Source: Argopecten irradians (Eukaryota; Mollusca; Bivalvia; Pectinida; Pectinidae). Taken from it: 64,000 nucleotides of DNA. Below the pieces are notes generated by a model that was not told the DNA's origin, did no database searches, and saw only the letters and a program-made list of their open reading frames with translations. Made by a program: the position numbers and the translations under genes. The stretch is from positions 21,621,655-21,685,654 of the forward strand of contig NC_091137.1 of the NCBI RefSeq assembly GCF_041381155.1, in the 5' to 3' direction. This document shows positions 50,101-61,806 of the stretch, one piece after another. How positions within the stretch are numbered: position 1 is the first letter of the stretch; each line of letters starts with the position of its first letter.

Positions 50101-53100
50101 AATCAACATCACATGGTAATCCTGTTCATCACAGTCAACGAGGAAATCAACATCACATGGTAATCCTGTTCATCAACACAGTCCAACGAGGAAATCAACA
50201 TCACATGGTAATCCTGTTCATCAACACAGTCCAACAAGGAAATCAACATCACATGGTAATCCTGTTCATCAACACAGTCCAACGAGGAAATCAACATCAC
50301 ATGGTAATCCTGTTCATCAACACAGTCCAACGAGGAAATCAACATCACATGGTAATCCTGTTCATCAACACAGTCCAATGAGGAAATCAACATCACATGA
50401 TAATCCTGTTCATCAACACAGTCCAACGAGGAAATCAACATCACATGGTAATCCTGTTCATCAACACAGTCCAACGAGGAAATCAACATCACATGGTAAT
50501 CCTGTTCATCAACACAGTCCAACGAGGAAATCAACATCACATAGTAATCCTGTTCATCAACACTGTCCAACGAGGAAATCAACATCACATGGTAATCCTG
50601 TTCATCAACAGTCCAACAAGGAAATCAACATCGCATGGTAATCCTGTTCATCAACACAGTCCAACGAGGAAATCAACATCACATGGTAATCCTGTTCATC
50701 AACACAGTCCAACGAGGATATCAATACTGCATGTTGTTCTGTCACACTGACAATTAATATTCTATCCAGGAGCTCAGGGACTTACTTACACAAAAAAAAA
50801 ATCACAATTTTTTGTTACCAATGTAACAGTTTAAATTTGCTATAGCGATAATTTTCTATTTTCTAGCTTCATACTATAAAGAATTTCCCTATAGGTCCGT
50901 TGACAGAGCAGCAGACCAGTGATGTAAGGGGTCGCACACCACTCCAAGTAAAAATATTACCAGGCTTTTTTGAATGGAGAGGGAATTAACGTAGATAAGT
51001 GTGTGTTCATGAGCAAACACAATTGAAACGAGTTAGTAGTGTAGCAGGTTTGATTCATAAATAAGTAGCTGGGAGGATTTTCCCTATAGTCCAGGGTTAC
51101 AGATTTGATCCCCGCTGGCTGCATACTACTCTCACGCTGTCACACCAACAGAAAGCCACATCATGTTAATAATACAAAATGCAGATTGAGGAAAGAGAGG
51201 TGATTAACCATTACTAATGTAACTAAAAATAATAAATAAATAAGATAGAGTGATATTACATTATGTTGAGATATGTTTCACTTTAAAAAAATAAAAAACA
51301 TCCTTTGTCTGTATATGTACATTAAATATAACTGTTTATCTTACCTTGGGTGACGTCTCCCTCCAACAGCTGTTTATCCTTTATATGCTGATACTTCCTC
51401 CAGCCGATTTCACCCTGTACATCATCGGGCCATATTACAGCACCAGATTTTGATACCTTTGCCAGTAACTTGAATTGTGCCTGCCCTTGTCCCTTTCTCA
51501 TCCAGTAGAAAACATGGGATGATTTGGCTGGTGACCTGGCCAAGCATTTGAGATCCAATGAAGGAGTACCGTCATTTAAAACACCTTTAGAGCTGTGTAC
51601 TGTTACTGATGGTGAGCCTAATAATCATAAACAATCATTATTTCTAATTTCACGTTTTGATTTACACATGGGTTTTCCCATCCTCCATACTCTTTTTTAC
51701 TCTACGTGTTATATTCTTTTGATGTATATCAAAGGATCAAATTATACCTGTGTCATCTGTTGCCTCAAGTTTTGCTATGAGATAGTCCAGGGGTGGATAT
51801 AACGTTCAATAATAGTAACCTCTGGAGAATCGAGGATGGGGTTTGATACTTTTGAAAGACACATTAAAAACCATTATGGTGAATGAAAAAAAAATCACAT
51901 ATAAGAAACATTTTAAAAAGATACATGTATGTAGTTCTAAGTTCTTAGCACTACAACTTACCAAATTGATCCCCAAATTCTCCTGTGACCTGGCTCTTGG
52001 TAGCACTTATTGAAGTCTGGCTTATTACTGCTGGAGCATTTACAATTGGGCCATTATATTTCTGAAGAAAATGAACATAAATTCTGATTAAGAAATAAGG
52101 CCAGATGTTACATCTTATTCTAATCAGTCCTTTAGTACAACCAGTCTAGACTATGTAATTGCTTATGACGTTCAATCACAACTAATTTTATATCAGTACA
52201 TGTATACCAGATCTAGTAATGTTAGCTAGCATGGTCTGACATTCTTTTGAATTAAAATTTGCTGACAGTTCGATGATTTGATGTGACACTTTTAATTGCT
52301 TACATCAAATATCAATTTAATTTTCAAACCAACTTCCAGAACATGCAACTGCATGTTTCAGAACCTATTGTTGTATCTAATGTTATTACTACTCCAAGCT
52401 ATGTTCACAGAGATTTGGCACAACTTTTTTTAACCAACAGTATGTATTATAAATTCCTTAGGAGCCATCACGAAATAGTTAAAGTACTATCAAACGTGAG
52501 TTGAGTTTTATTTTTATATACAATTCTGATATGTATAGGCCTACTGTTGGTTAAAAGATTTTTTGCAAGGTCATTGTAGCTATATTCAATTTAAATCATT
52601 TATTTGCATTTTTACATCCACAAACAAGGATCGATAGCAAATTACAAAGATAACATTACATGTATAACACAATAACAATAAAACAAGAACAACTTATGCA
52701 TTCAGCAAGCCCGCTTTCCTCAGTTCAAACGACTTTTTAATGAAGTGGCCCAAATCCCGCAGAAGTTGTGGTTCATTAACGTTAGATGACAATAACTTTA
52801 TAAATTTTTCATAGACTGTGAACAATAATATTTAGATAAGAAAGTTTGAATTAATGTAAAATACACGTTTTGTAAGACAATTTCTCACCTGCTGATTTTA
52901 CACTACAGGTATTAGGAAGTTTGCAAATCATATCCCAATAAATATAATCATGTTTCCTACCACCATGTGCACTTGATCATTGATGATCAACAATGATGAT
53001 GCTGGTGATTAATGATGATGATGATGATGATGAAGCATATTTAGATCTGTAATTTTTCTATAATGAATCATATTTCCATAACACTGATGTAAATATCAGA

Positions 53101-53510
53101 TATTAAAAATCTACACTATTACAGTAAGCTTAAATACCTTTTTATGCGGCTCTTCCTCTGTCAATGCTGTAGCTAGCAAGAAGACACCTACAATGCGTAA
53201 AGGGCGTAAATTTTATTTGGGTTACTTCCCTTTCATCGCTTCGCCAATTTAGAAATGTTCCAAGCAACCAACTTTTATCAGACGATAGCAATGTTATGTC
53301 TAGATCTACCTTTATTTCAAGTCGGTACTGTACAGTACATGTATCAACACATGCCAACTTCAACATTTTTTAAAAGGAGAATACCCAGAAAGGCAGGATT
53401 TTTTTTTTTTTTTTAAATAAACGGAATTCTTGGAGATTACTTATGATTAAAATAAATTTGTATCATAGATCTATGATGAACTTACCGTAAAGAAGAAAAA
53501 TACGGAACAT
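44171..53510 (-). CDS. Single-Ig-domain type I membrane protein with proline-rich, WH2-like tail, complete, 8 exons
   Basis: Minus-strand exons in order: 53486-53510, 53138-53187, 51962-52061, 51345-51617, 47587-47736, 47181-47337, 45171-45207, 44171-44545. All introns are GT-AG and phases fit, giving 388 residues. Residues 1-17 (MFRIFLLYGVFLLATAL) are a signal peptide. Residues about 60-198 form an Ig-like domain: B-strand Cys83 (LDLKC), C-strand Trp97 (FYWMRK) and F-strand DEGLFKC with Cys172, plus an extra Cys164. NMTLVCG and a stalk follow, then a transmembrane helix (about 236-253, ELAAIFVLIIILVITIIC). The cytoplasmic tail has CCVRHQKNATKAK, a basic/Ser-rich part, a Pro/Gly/Met-rich run (about 322-355) and the end PNRNALLASINARRVSSS. 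I do not recognise a named family. Cell-surface adhesion or immune recognition is an inference from architecture. Confidence 0.88.
45305..45425 (+). repeat. Dispersed invertebrate repeat fragment
   Basis: The stretch GTAGAAGGTGGAGGGAAGCC then AGAGTATCTGGAGAACTACA resembles a widespread invertebrate repeat whose hallmark is a GGAG...CCGGAGTACCCGGAGAA pattern. This copy is diverged. Confidence 0.35.
45600..45930 (-). repeat. ~60-bp tandem repeat in intron 6 of the Ig gene
   Basis: About five units of the type TGATGTGAGTGTGATGTACT + AACCTCATTATGGTCTGGTT + AAGATGCCACTATTACCTTTC (plus-strand reading). Units are near-identical, with one insertion near 45680. No exon border is included. Confidence 0.9.
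46012..46150. mobile_element. Fold-back (palindromic) MITE-like element
   Basis: ACATGGGCTTGTCAAGAGGA + CAGGGATATCTCAACC on the left is mirrored on the right (GGTTGAGATATCCCTG + TCCACTTGATAGACCCATGT). Arms of about 62 bp with scattered mismatches enclose a short centre. It lies in intron 6 of the Ig gene. Confidence 0.75.
46286..47190 (-). repeat. 42-bp minisatellite repeating the 5' splice site of Ig-gene exon 6
   Basis: About 21 units fill the start of intron 6. Read on the gene strand each unit contains TATATG/GTAAGTCTGGCC followed by AAGACACATGCTGATTATCACC. The first copy is the real exon end (exon base 47181, donor at 47179-47180). Variants replace GTCTGGCC with GTCACAACA, but most retain a usable-looking GGTAAGT. 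Confidence 0.93.
47749..50735. repeat. 48-bp minisatellite, about 62 units, intron 4 of the Ig gene
   Basis: Unit, plus strand: GAGGAAATCAACATCACATG + GTAATCCTGTTCATCAACAC + AGTCCAAC. It starts about 12 nt from the acceptor of exon 5 (exon first base 47736 on the minus strand) and runs almost 3 kb. Because 48 is a multiple of three, both strands stay open in several frames. These are not genes. From about 48300 to 49140 three unit variants (ACGAGTAGA, ATGAGG, ACGAGG) cycle as a 144-bp higher-order repeat. Confidence 0.97.
52694..52817 (-). mobile_element. LINE 3'-end fragment
   Basis: The minus strand reads VYEKFIKLLSSNVNEPQLLR, then DLGHFIKKSFELRKAGLLNA and a stop, resembling the extreme C-terminus of molluscan LINE reverse transcriptases. 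It sits in intron 2 of the Ig gene. Nothing upstream is recognisable. Confidence 0.5.
52981..53035 (+). repeat. GAT/ATG trinucleotide microsatellite
   Basis: GATGATGATGATGATGATGA preceded by imperfect AATGATGATG runs in intron 2 of the Ig gene. Confidence 0.85.
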
Positions 53511-54869
53511 TGCAAAATGTCAGTGTTACATTTTAGCCGTCGTTTATTTGTTTTGTGACGTCATCAAAATGAGGGAAATCGACGTAACGTGAACGTTTGT
53601 AAATTCGCGGGAAAGAAGATCTTCGAACACGTGTCATTCGTTCAAGATGAAGTTTTTCTATACTAACTTTAATAATGATTTGTTAGCCTTCTGACTTTAG
53701 TCTATTGTTGTAAAATCGTCGGTTTAAGGATATAAGCTTTTATACTGAATATGAAAGGGGTGTAAACTTGAAATTAACCATTTTTTTTAGTTTATTCCCA
53801 GTCTAAAAAGTATTTTAATTGCGCTAGAATAATGCGAGTGTACAGCTCGTATGATATTGACAGTCCTTTCTGTTGACTGAATACACAGACTACAGGCCTT
53901 TCTATAACCAATAATAAACAAATAAATAAAGTATCCTAATGTTAATTAGAATTGTTAAAGAATACTGTTACATATTTTCGGAAACATACATTAGATATTT
54001 AGGTATTTTAATTCCACGAAATATCCAGTCATCTCGGCAACTCGGAAACTTTTCTATAAATTTGTGGCCATTATCCATGAACACAAGAACATCTATTAAT
54101 AATCCTTTTTGAACATTACAGAATATTTTTCTAAAAAGAAATCGCTCAAGTCTTGAGTATGCTGATTTGTAATTCTTTAATTTTAGCGCGTTTGCGTCAG
54201 CGAAATTGATTTTTACCTTTTACAAGACTTCCCTTCCGTTTGTGACTCGATCAAAATTATCGATTTTGGATGATTCATCGTAATAGGTTACGTCTTGTGC
54301 GTTTAAATGAAAACTTTATCGGCTTTAAATAGGCTAGCGTGTATATGTACATGCGTTTTGATTTCATTTCTTTAAATTTCCATCCAGTGGCATATTCATG
54401 CAGTGCGATGTAGTTTCCTCCAAAATCTTTAAAAACGGAGCTCGCAGAGAATGTACGCATTCATGGGTATATTACGTTGATATCTGTTGGTGTGTATTCA
54501 TACACTGCAATTTAGTGCTATGCAGTCTGTTATGTCATGAGAAACAGTTGAGGCTGCGCTCCCTATTCACCAAATGTAACCGCCCAATTAAATACTTCGC
54601 ATGCGGGCTACGATGTGTCTAAAGAACACTTTAGACGGTCTGGTGTTGAGAGTTGAGTGACAAACCTGTGATAAAAATAAACTGACACTTTTTCACTGGT
54701 CTTTGGATTTATCAGTATCTTCTGTTTTAAAGTGGTGTTCTAAATCCGACCGCAGACTAAGCATTTTGCCAAGTCGGAGGGGAACCAGTGAAAGCGTTCG
54801 GAAGACACGGACTAGCTAGGATTATAGATAAACAGACAAGGAGATAGAGGGAGATCCCTCGCCACAGTT
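53511..54869. promoter_or_regulatory. Intergenic region between divergently oriented gene starts
   Basis: The Ig gene starts leftwards at 53510 and the candidate signal-peptide exon starts rightwards at 54870. The 1.36 kb between them has no exon-like frame and contains a local CpG-bearing stretch (about 53535-53640) upstream of the Ig gene start. A shared or paired promoter region is an inference; no TATA box was identified. Confidence 0.3.
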
Positions 54870-54924
54870 ATGGTTCCTCTATGGCTGTTTACAGCTAGCT
54901 TTGTAGGAGTTTTACTTCCAGAGG
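54870..54924 (+). CDS. Candidate first coding exon with signal peptide; rest of gene not found
   Basis: ATG opens a short frame encoding MVPLWLFTASFVGVLLPEG, a typical signal peptide, which runs into a strong donor (GAGG/GTAAGT, GT at 54925). The upstream sequence holds GC-richer, 5' UTR-like DNA. No convincing second exon is visible up to 64,000, where introns would be filled by the arrays described below. A secreted or membrane protein is likely if the exon is real. A chance hydrophobic ORF is the alternative. Confidence 0.4.
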
Positions 54925-56613
54925 GTAAGTTTTTATTCTATTATTTGATATACTTCCGAACAACTGTCGAACCTGATCCGTCATTATTTCGTTTGAAGCA
55001 ACCGAAGTGCATTTTGTTCATTGACCGACATTCGATAGACCGTAGACTTCTAGCACTGATTCAGACTATTCTTTATTTCAATTTTGTTATGTTTCTGTCG
55101 CATTCGATTTTTAGTTATATTGTGTAATTATTCAAGTTATTATTTGTTTCCTCTCAATTCCTAATATTACACTGCTAGTTTTGTTTGGGTTTAGAACGCT
55201 TGGTCGGCCTAATCGACACACAGGTAAAGGTAAAGGTCATCGTGTCGCCGTCTAGACGGTTCAATTAGGAACACCTCAGGCAAAATATTGAGCGAAAGAA
55301 AACAAAATTACACCCGAACTAAGTTTATGCTATTCCCAAGAACATGCTCTATGTCGTATTTGCATTTAGTAATATGTCGAAATGAAATCTGTTTCTGTAG
55401 TATAATACCATGATTTTATATGGCAATTATAACTTGCAGTGTTTATTGACAATGACATGTTGTGTGAACATGCACGGTTAGAGTTGACTTTTGTACTGTG
55501 TGTAAGCTCATTTAGTTGATAATAAACTCATGTCCACATATAGATCTATATGTAACCTATTGACAACACTATGGAAAATATTTATCACCAGCCATTATAG
55601 TACAGTATTTAGCTAAAAATTAGCTTCCATAAATGGCTTAGTTGCTTTATTTTAAGAGGAACGTCTAGACACTAGTGAGATACTCTACTGATTTTCTACA
55701 GTAACTTAGATACTGACAATATTAATTGACTGTTATAATTAATTAGTAATTTTTTCTTTATCAGTTAAGAAGTCTTGGCCCGATTATTCAAGTTTGTGTA
55801 TATTTTTTGTATTTCCATAGAAATTTGGTAAAATACAGTACATTCAGCTCATTACATAAGATGACTTTCAGTTAATCTTATCCAAATTGTCGACGTTATT
55901 TAAGCATTTAAAACACAGTTCCATTCTGTTTTATAACACTTACAAAAATGAACCCTTCATAATGTTAATTCTAAGACATTAAAAACATCGTCTGAAGATG
56001 CGGGCAACCTTGAAAGTGTTAGCAATATGAAATTGATCTTTTTGTATTGTTGATTCGCTCAGTTGACATCGTTGGTAAGCTGATATTTTTATATTCAATA
56101 TATACAGTACTACCAATAAGGATTTGTTCTGATAAAAGTGTTAATGTTTATAACAGATATTAATATGCTAGTACACATGACCTGTGTAGCTAAAGACAAT
56201 TACTCCTTACAGTTTTCACTTAATGGTATAGTGCTAATTTCCTTGTGTGGTAATGAATCAGGTTATATTTGTATCGTATACACATATCCTCGTTTGACTT
56301 TGGACCTAGCCTCAGTTTATACGTTTATAGGTTAAGTCTCTGTCCTAATTTTAACACAATAACAAAATATCACCCTAGCACTGTACATGTCTATAGATAT
56401 GATTATATGTTTACATCTAGATAGTTGTTAATTGGACGTACATTTAACTATGGTAGTATGTCCTAATATCTATACAGGACATTATTCAAGGGAGGCCATC
56501 CTAAACTCTTTCTGTATTGTTGTTGACTAGGTTTTACCCTCTTTTCCTTTCTCCATATTCTCACTATTTCCTGTTGTCAACTGTAGTTGACACCAATATC
56601 AAGGTATTTTGAC
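54925..56613. other. Non-coding stretch after the candidate signal-peptide exon
   Basis: Intron-like AT-rich DNA without convincing exons. TTGATTCGCTCAGTTGACAT (about 56048-56067) also occurs near 31170-31190 just outside LINE B, so it belongs to some dispersed repeat. Confidence 0.4.
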
Positions 56614-56621
56614 ATTTATTC

Positions 56622-57822
56622 TAGAGCTGTCATCGTTACAAACGATATTGATGTATCGACGATTTTCATCTTCCGATACCATATCGCTTCCTATTTTCCG
56701 AAATCGATACAATGACCGAAATTGTACTTTTTGACCTACCTATGACCTGCCTAGCAACGTTGGAATTTCAAGTGCCGGCAAATATTGTATTATTTTTTAC
56801 AGTATACCAACTGTAGCATTATTATTTTGTAAGTTTCTTGATCATTTTATCTCATGTCTGTCCTTTAACAATTCTTGTTACCGCTATTTCTCAGAAAGTG
56901 CAAAAGGGATCTTTTTCAAATTTCAGATGTAAGTTGTGCATATTGCATTTTCGGACCCATCGGTCAACAAGATGGCCAACCGGCGGCCATCTTTAATTTT
57001 GATAGTTAAAGTTTGTTACCACTATTTCTCAGGAAGTACTGAAGGGATCTTTCTCAAATTTCATATGTAGGTTCCCCTAGGGCCCTTGTTGTGCATATTG
57101 CAATTTGAGACTGATCGGTCACAAGATGGCCGACCAGCCGCCATCTTGGATTTTGGTAGTTAAAGTTTGTTACCACTATTTCTCAGAAAGTACTGAAGGG
57201 ATCTATCCAAATTTCACATGTAATTCCCCTAGGGCCCTAGTTGTACATATTGCATTTTGGGACTTATCGGTCAACAAGATGGTCACCTGGCCGCCATCTT
57301 GGATTTTGATAGTTACCGCTATTTGTCTTGAAATTACTGAAGGGATATCACTCAAATTCCATGCATAGGTTCCCCTTGGACCTTAGTTGTGCATCGTACC
57401 GTTGGGACTAATCTGTCAACAAGATGGCCAAGCGGTCACCATCTTGGATTTCACCACTGTTTCTTAGAAAGTAATGAAGCAATCTGTCTTAAATTTCATA
57501 TGTAGTATGTTTGAAAAAGTTTGAAAAGCAGGGAAAAGATCCCTCTTTCCATTGTCAGACATAGGTCATTCTTTGGTGGGCGCCAAGATCCCTGTGGGAT
57601 CTATTGTTCACATTTACCCTGAATTATATATGAAATACTCAGAAATAGTTCCCGAGTAACATTCATTGTTTTTGTTCCTAAACCCATTATGTAATACACA
57701 AAACAACCGTTCCAGATTTCATCTTTTTCTCAACAACATCATTGTTTTGATATATATCGATACATCATGATATTTTCTTTTCTCTATATCAATGCTTAAA
57801 ATTTATATCATGGGCAGCTCTA
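56622..57822. mobile_element. hAT-like non-autonomous element with perfect 8-bp target duplication
   Basis: ATTTATTC flanks both ends (56614-56621 and 57823-57830). Termini TAGAGCTGTC / (reverse) TAGAGCTGCC are inverted repeats. Subterminal DNA on both sides contains CGATA/TATCG-rich motifs. The middle is occupied by a pearl-like array, so the element carries or acquired a second repeat. Confidence 0.8.
56867..57606 (+). mobile_element. Pearl-like core-repeat array inside the hAT-like element
   Basis: About four ~150-bp units share CTATTTCTCAGAAAGT, CCTAGGGCCC and CAAGATGGCC with the array at 1.9-3.5 kb, and the right end again has GGGCGCCAAGATCCC-TGT-GGGATCT. The left hairpin end is missing, suggesting truncation or capture. 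Confidence 0.75.
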
Positions 57823-57883
57823 ATTTATTCTTTGAAAACAGCAGTTGTTATAGACAAATGTTTAATGGAAGAACTTACCTGCT

Positions 57884-60286
57884 CCCAGATCACACAGTAC
57901 TACTAGGAGACATACACTGGATACATTGACAGAGTTATCTGAGTGAGCTTACCCACTCACAGGCCACATGTTACTACTAGGGGACACACACTGGATACAT
58001 TGACAGAGTTATCTGAGTGAGCTTACCCACACACAGGCCTCACAGTACTACTAGGAGACATACACTGGATACATTGACAGAGTTATCTGAGTGAGCTTAC
58101 CCACTCACAGGCCACATGTTACTACAAGGAGACACACACTGGATACATTGACAGAGTTATCTGACTCATGTGGCTGTGAGTGGGTAAGCTCACTCAGATA
58201 CTATCTGAGTGAGCTTACCCACTCACAGGCCACATGTTACTACTAGGAGACATACACTGGATACATTGACAGAGTTATCTGAGTGAGCTTACCCACTCAC
58301 AGGCCACATGTTACTACAAGGAGACACACACTGGATACATTGACAGAGTTATCTGACTCATGTGGCCTGTGAGTGGGTAAGCTCACTCAGATACTATCTG
58401 AGTGAGCTTACCCACTCACAGGCCACATGTTACTACTAGGAGACATACACTGGATACATTGACAGAGTTATCTGAGTGAGCTTACCCACACACAGGCCAC
58501 ATGTTACTACTAGGAGACATACACTGGATACATTGACAGAGTTATCTGAGTGAGCTTACCCACTCACAGGCCACATGTTACTACAAGGAGACACACACTG
58601 GATACATTGACAGAGTTATCTGAGTGAGCTTACCCACTCACAGGCCACATGTTACTACTAGGAGACATACACTGGATACATTGACAGAGTTATCTTAGTG
58701 AGCTTACCCACACACAGGCCACATATTACTACTAGGAGACATACACTGGATACATTGACAGAGGTATCTGAGTGAGCTTACCCACACACAGGCCACACAG
58801 TACTACTAGGAGACACACACAGGATACATTGACAGAGTTATCTTAGTGAGCTTACCCACACAGGCCACACAGTACTACTAGGAGACACACACTGGATACA
58901 TTGACAGAGGTATCTAAGTGAGCTTACCCACTCACAGGCCACACAGTACCACTAGGAGACACACACAGGATACATTGACAGAGTTATCTGAGTGAGCTAA
59001 CCCACTCACAGGCCTCACAGTATTACTAGGAGACACACACTAGATACATAGACGGAGGTATCTGAGTGAGCTTACCCACACACAGGCCACACAGTACCAC
59101 TAGGGGACACACACTGGATACATTGACAGAGGTATCTGAGTGAGCTTACCCACACACAGGCCACACAGTACCACTAGGAGACACACACAGGATACATTGA
59201 CAGAGTTATCTGAGTGAGCTTACTCACTAACAGGCCACACAGTACCACTAGAAGACACACACTAGATACATTGACAGAGTTATCTGAGTGAGCTTACCCA
59301 CTCACAGGCCACACGGTACAACTAGGGGCCACACACTGGATACATTGACAGAGTTATCTGAGTGAGCTAACCCACTCACAGGCCACACAGTACCACTAGG
59401 GGACACACACTTGATACATTGTTATCCGAGTGAACTCACTCACAAACAGGCCACACAGTACCACTAGGAGACACACATTGGACGCATTGACAGAGTTATC
59501 TGAGTGAGCATACCCACTCATAGGCCACAGAGTACTACTAGGAGACACACACTGGATACATTGACAGAGTTATCTGAGTGAGCTAACCCACTCACAGGCC
59601 ACACAGTACCACTAGGGGACACACACTTGATACATTGACAGAGTTATCTGAGTGAGCTTACTCACTCACAGGCCACACAGTACCACTAGGGGACACACAC
59701 TGGATACATTGACAGAGGTATCTGAGTGAGCTTACCCACTCACAGGCCACACAGTACTACTAGGGGAAACACACTGGATGCATTGACAGAGTTATCTGAG
59801 TGAGCTTACTCACTAACAGGCCACACAGTACCACTAGGGGACACACACTAGATCCATTGACAGAGTTATCTGAGTGAGCTTACTCACTCACAGGCCACAC
59901 AGTACCACTAGGGGACATACACTGGATACATTGACAGAGTTATCTGAGTGAGCTTACTCACTCACAGGCCACACAGTACCACTAGGGGACACACACTTGA
60001 TGCATTGACAGAGTTATCTGAGTGAGCTTACTCACTCACAGGCCACACAGTACCACTAGGGGACATACACTGGATACATTGACAGAGTTATCTGAGTGAG
60101 CTTACTCACTCACAGGCCACACAGTACTACTAGGGGACACACACTGGATACATTGACAGAGTAATCTGAGTGAGCTTACCCACTCACAGGCCACACAGTA
60201 CTACTAGGGGACACACACTGGATACATTGACAGAGTTCTCTGAGTGACCTTACTCACTAACAGGCCACACTGTACTACTATATATA
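57884..60286. repeat. ~74-bp satellite array, left block
   Basis: About 32 units built from ACTAGGAGACACACACTGGA, TACATTGACAGAGTTATCTG, AGTGAGCTTACCCACTCACA and GGCCACACAGTACT. Two palindromic junctions lie at 58167-58236 and 58359-58429. Confidence 0.95.
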
Positions 60287-60287
60287 T

Positions 60288-61806
60288 ACCATATTTCACC
60301 GCAAATAAGACCCCCTTCCCAGAGAAGAAATAAAGGTCAAAAGTGGTGGGGGGTCTTATTTGCGGACAACCCGCCTGATAACATCGATCTATGAGGTCGC
60401 TATCTTGGATTTTTTAATATCCTGTCATTGTTGTAACAGTCGTATGACAGATGGGTAATAGCAAGATGTTCAAATATTGATAATAATTATGAAGACGTAT
60501 GAGTAAAATTAAATCAAATGTTATGACAAATTAAAATATAAACTAAACTAGGGCAGTTGTAACGTAAGTCTGAAAGGGAAACGCACATTTTTGCAAGAGT
60601 CACGCGGACATTCACCAATGAAACAAAACGAAGAAACAGCATCATAAGCAATGTCATTTTAATCCAGAAGTTTTAATAATCGTATAGCTATATTAAAATA
60701 TTCAAATTCGGTTATTGTTTACGATCACAACTACATCTCCGTCTTAGTAAACACGTGAATCAATCGCCGTGAATCGGAAGGACAATCGCCGTTCAGGCTC
60801 AGGTCTATTCAAAATTCGCTGCAAACGTTTACATACCAAATTCTTTCTTAAGCAGAAGAATTTACGTACATTTGTCTCAGCCAAATGAGCAAACGATCGT
60901 GATTTAACTTCAACATGCCGACATGCACTGATGCAGTTGTTTGTAACATCGTACACACATGTGTAGGAAAATGGCGCCGGGTTGAAGCCATACTTTCACA
61001 TTTTCACACCGGGTCGTGTTTGGGAATTTGATCGGTATTGCTATTGATACGACGATAGTTTGATAATATTTCAGAACTTAATCCAAGTATTAACTGCATT
61101 AAAACATTGTAGCAAGTATTTTTGTATCCAGAGTAAAATACAAAACTTTGCGGCAATCATATTATACTGACTGCGTAAACAAAACATGGCGGCCGAAAAG
61201 TAAAGCATGGTTTCTCCAACTGATCGTGAACTACAGGTACGTTTCGTTCACAAATAAACATATTTGAAACTGTAAATGCCTTAAGTAGATATTTTAGGTA
61301 ATGATTGTATTGAGTTAGAATCCATGACTGCAGAAACGATTCGCATCAATGACGAATATCTTTGCCGATTCATGTAAAAAATGACAAGCCCTACGAACAA
61401 TAAACGTGTTGACCATGCCGATATGAAGTGTTCATGGAAACATATATCGGCGTATTTTGTTGAAAATAAGCTCAAATTAAATATGAGCACTGTCCACAAT
61501 TCGAAGTTATTGGTAGTTAATAAAATCACCAGTGAATTAACTTGAATTAAATGACAAAAATAACAAGCACAGAAACAGTTGTTTACTACGTGATTTTTCT
61601 ATGACGATAAAACAAACAAAAATAAGTCCCGATACAAAGTCTTTTGTTGATATTTTTAATTACTTCATTGCTCAATTCCATCATCCAGTAAACTGAAAAA
61701 GTGGTGGGGGGTCTTATTTGCAGACATCCCCCCTAAGTCTGAAAATGTGTCAAAATAGGTGGGGGGTCTTATTTGCGGGAGGGGTCTTATTTGCGGTCAA
61801 ATACAG
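60288..61806. mobile_element. ~1.5-kb inverted-repeat DNA transposon inserted in the satellite
   Basis: Left terminus CCATATTTCACCGCAAATAA + GACCCCC matches the reverse complement of the right terminus (CTGTATTTGACCGCAAATAA + GACCCCT). The motif GGGGGGTCTTATTTGC recurs in inverted form near both ends, so the left end alone folds as a hairpin (60299-60364). No transposase ORF is visible. An unoccupied counterpart of the target (ACTATATATATAGCTAGG) exists in a neighbouring unit at about 62622-62642. Confidence 0.8.

Noticed and set aside
47828-50750. Long open frames on both strands in the 48-bp array (up to ~350 codons)
   Set aside because: They are an automatic result of a 48-bp period without stops. 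The sequence lies in an intron of the Ig gene and is open in several frames at once.
51060-51150. Possible tRNA-derived SINE (GATTTGATCCCCG motif)
   Set aside because: Only a weak B-box-like string, with no A box at the right distance and no cloverleaf.
53142-53366. 74-codon minus-strand frame (MLKLACVDTCTVQ...)
   Set aside because: It overlaps Ig-gene exon 2 in a different frame. The spliced signal-peptide reading (53486-53510 plus 53138-53187) gives a far better N-terminus.
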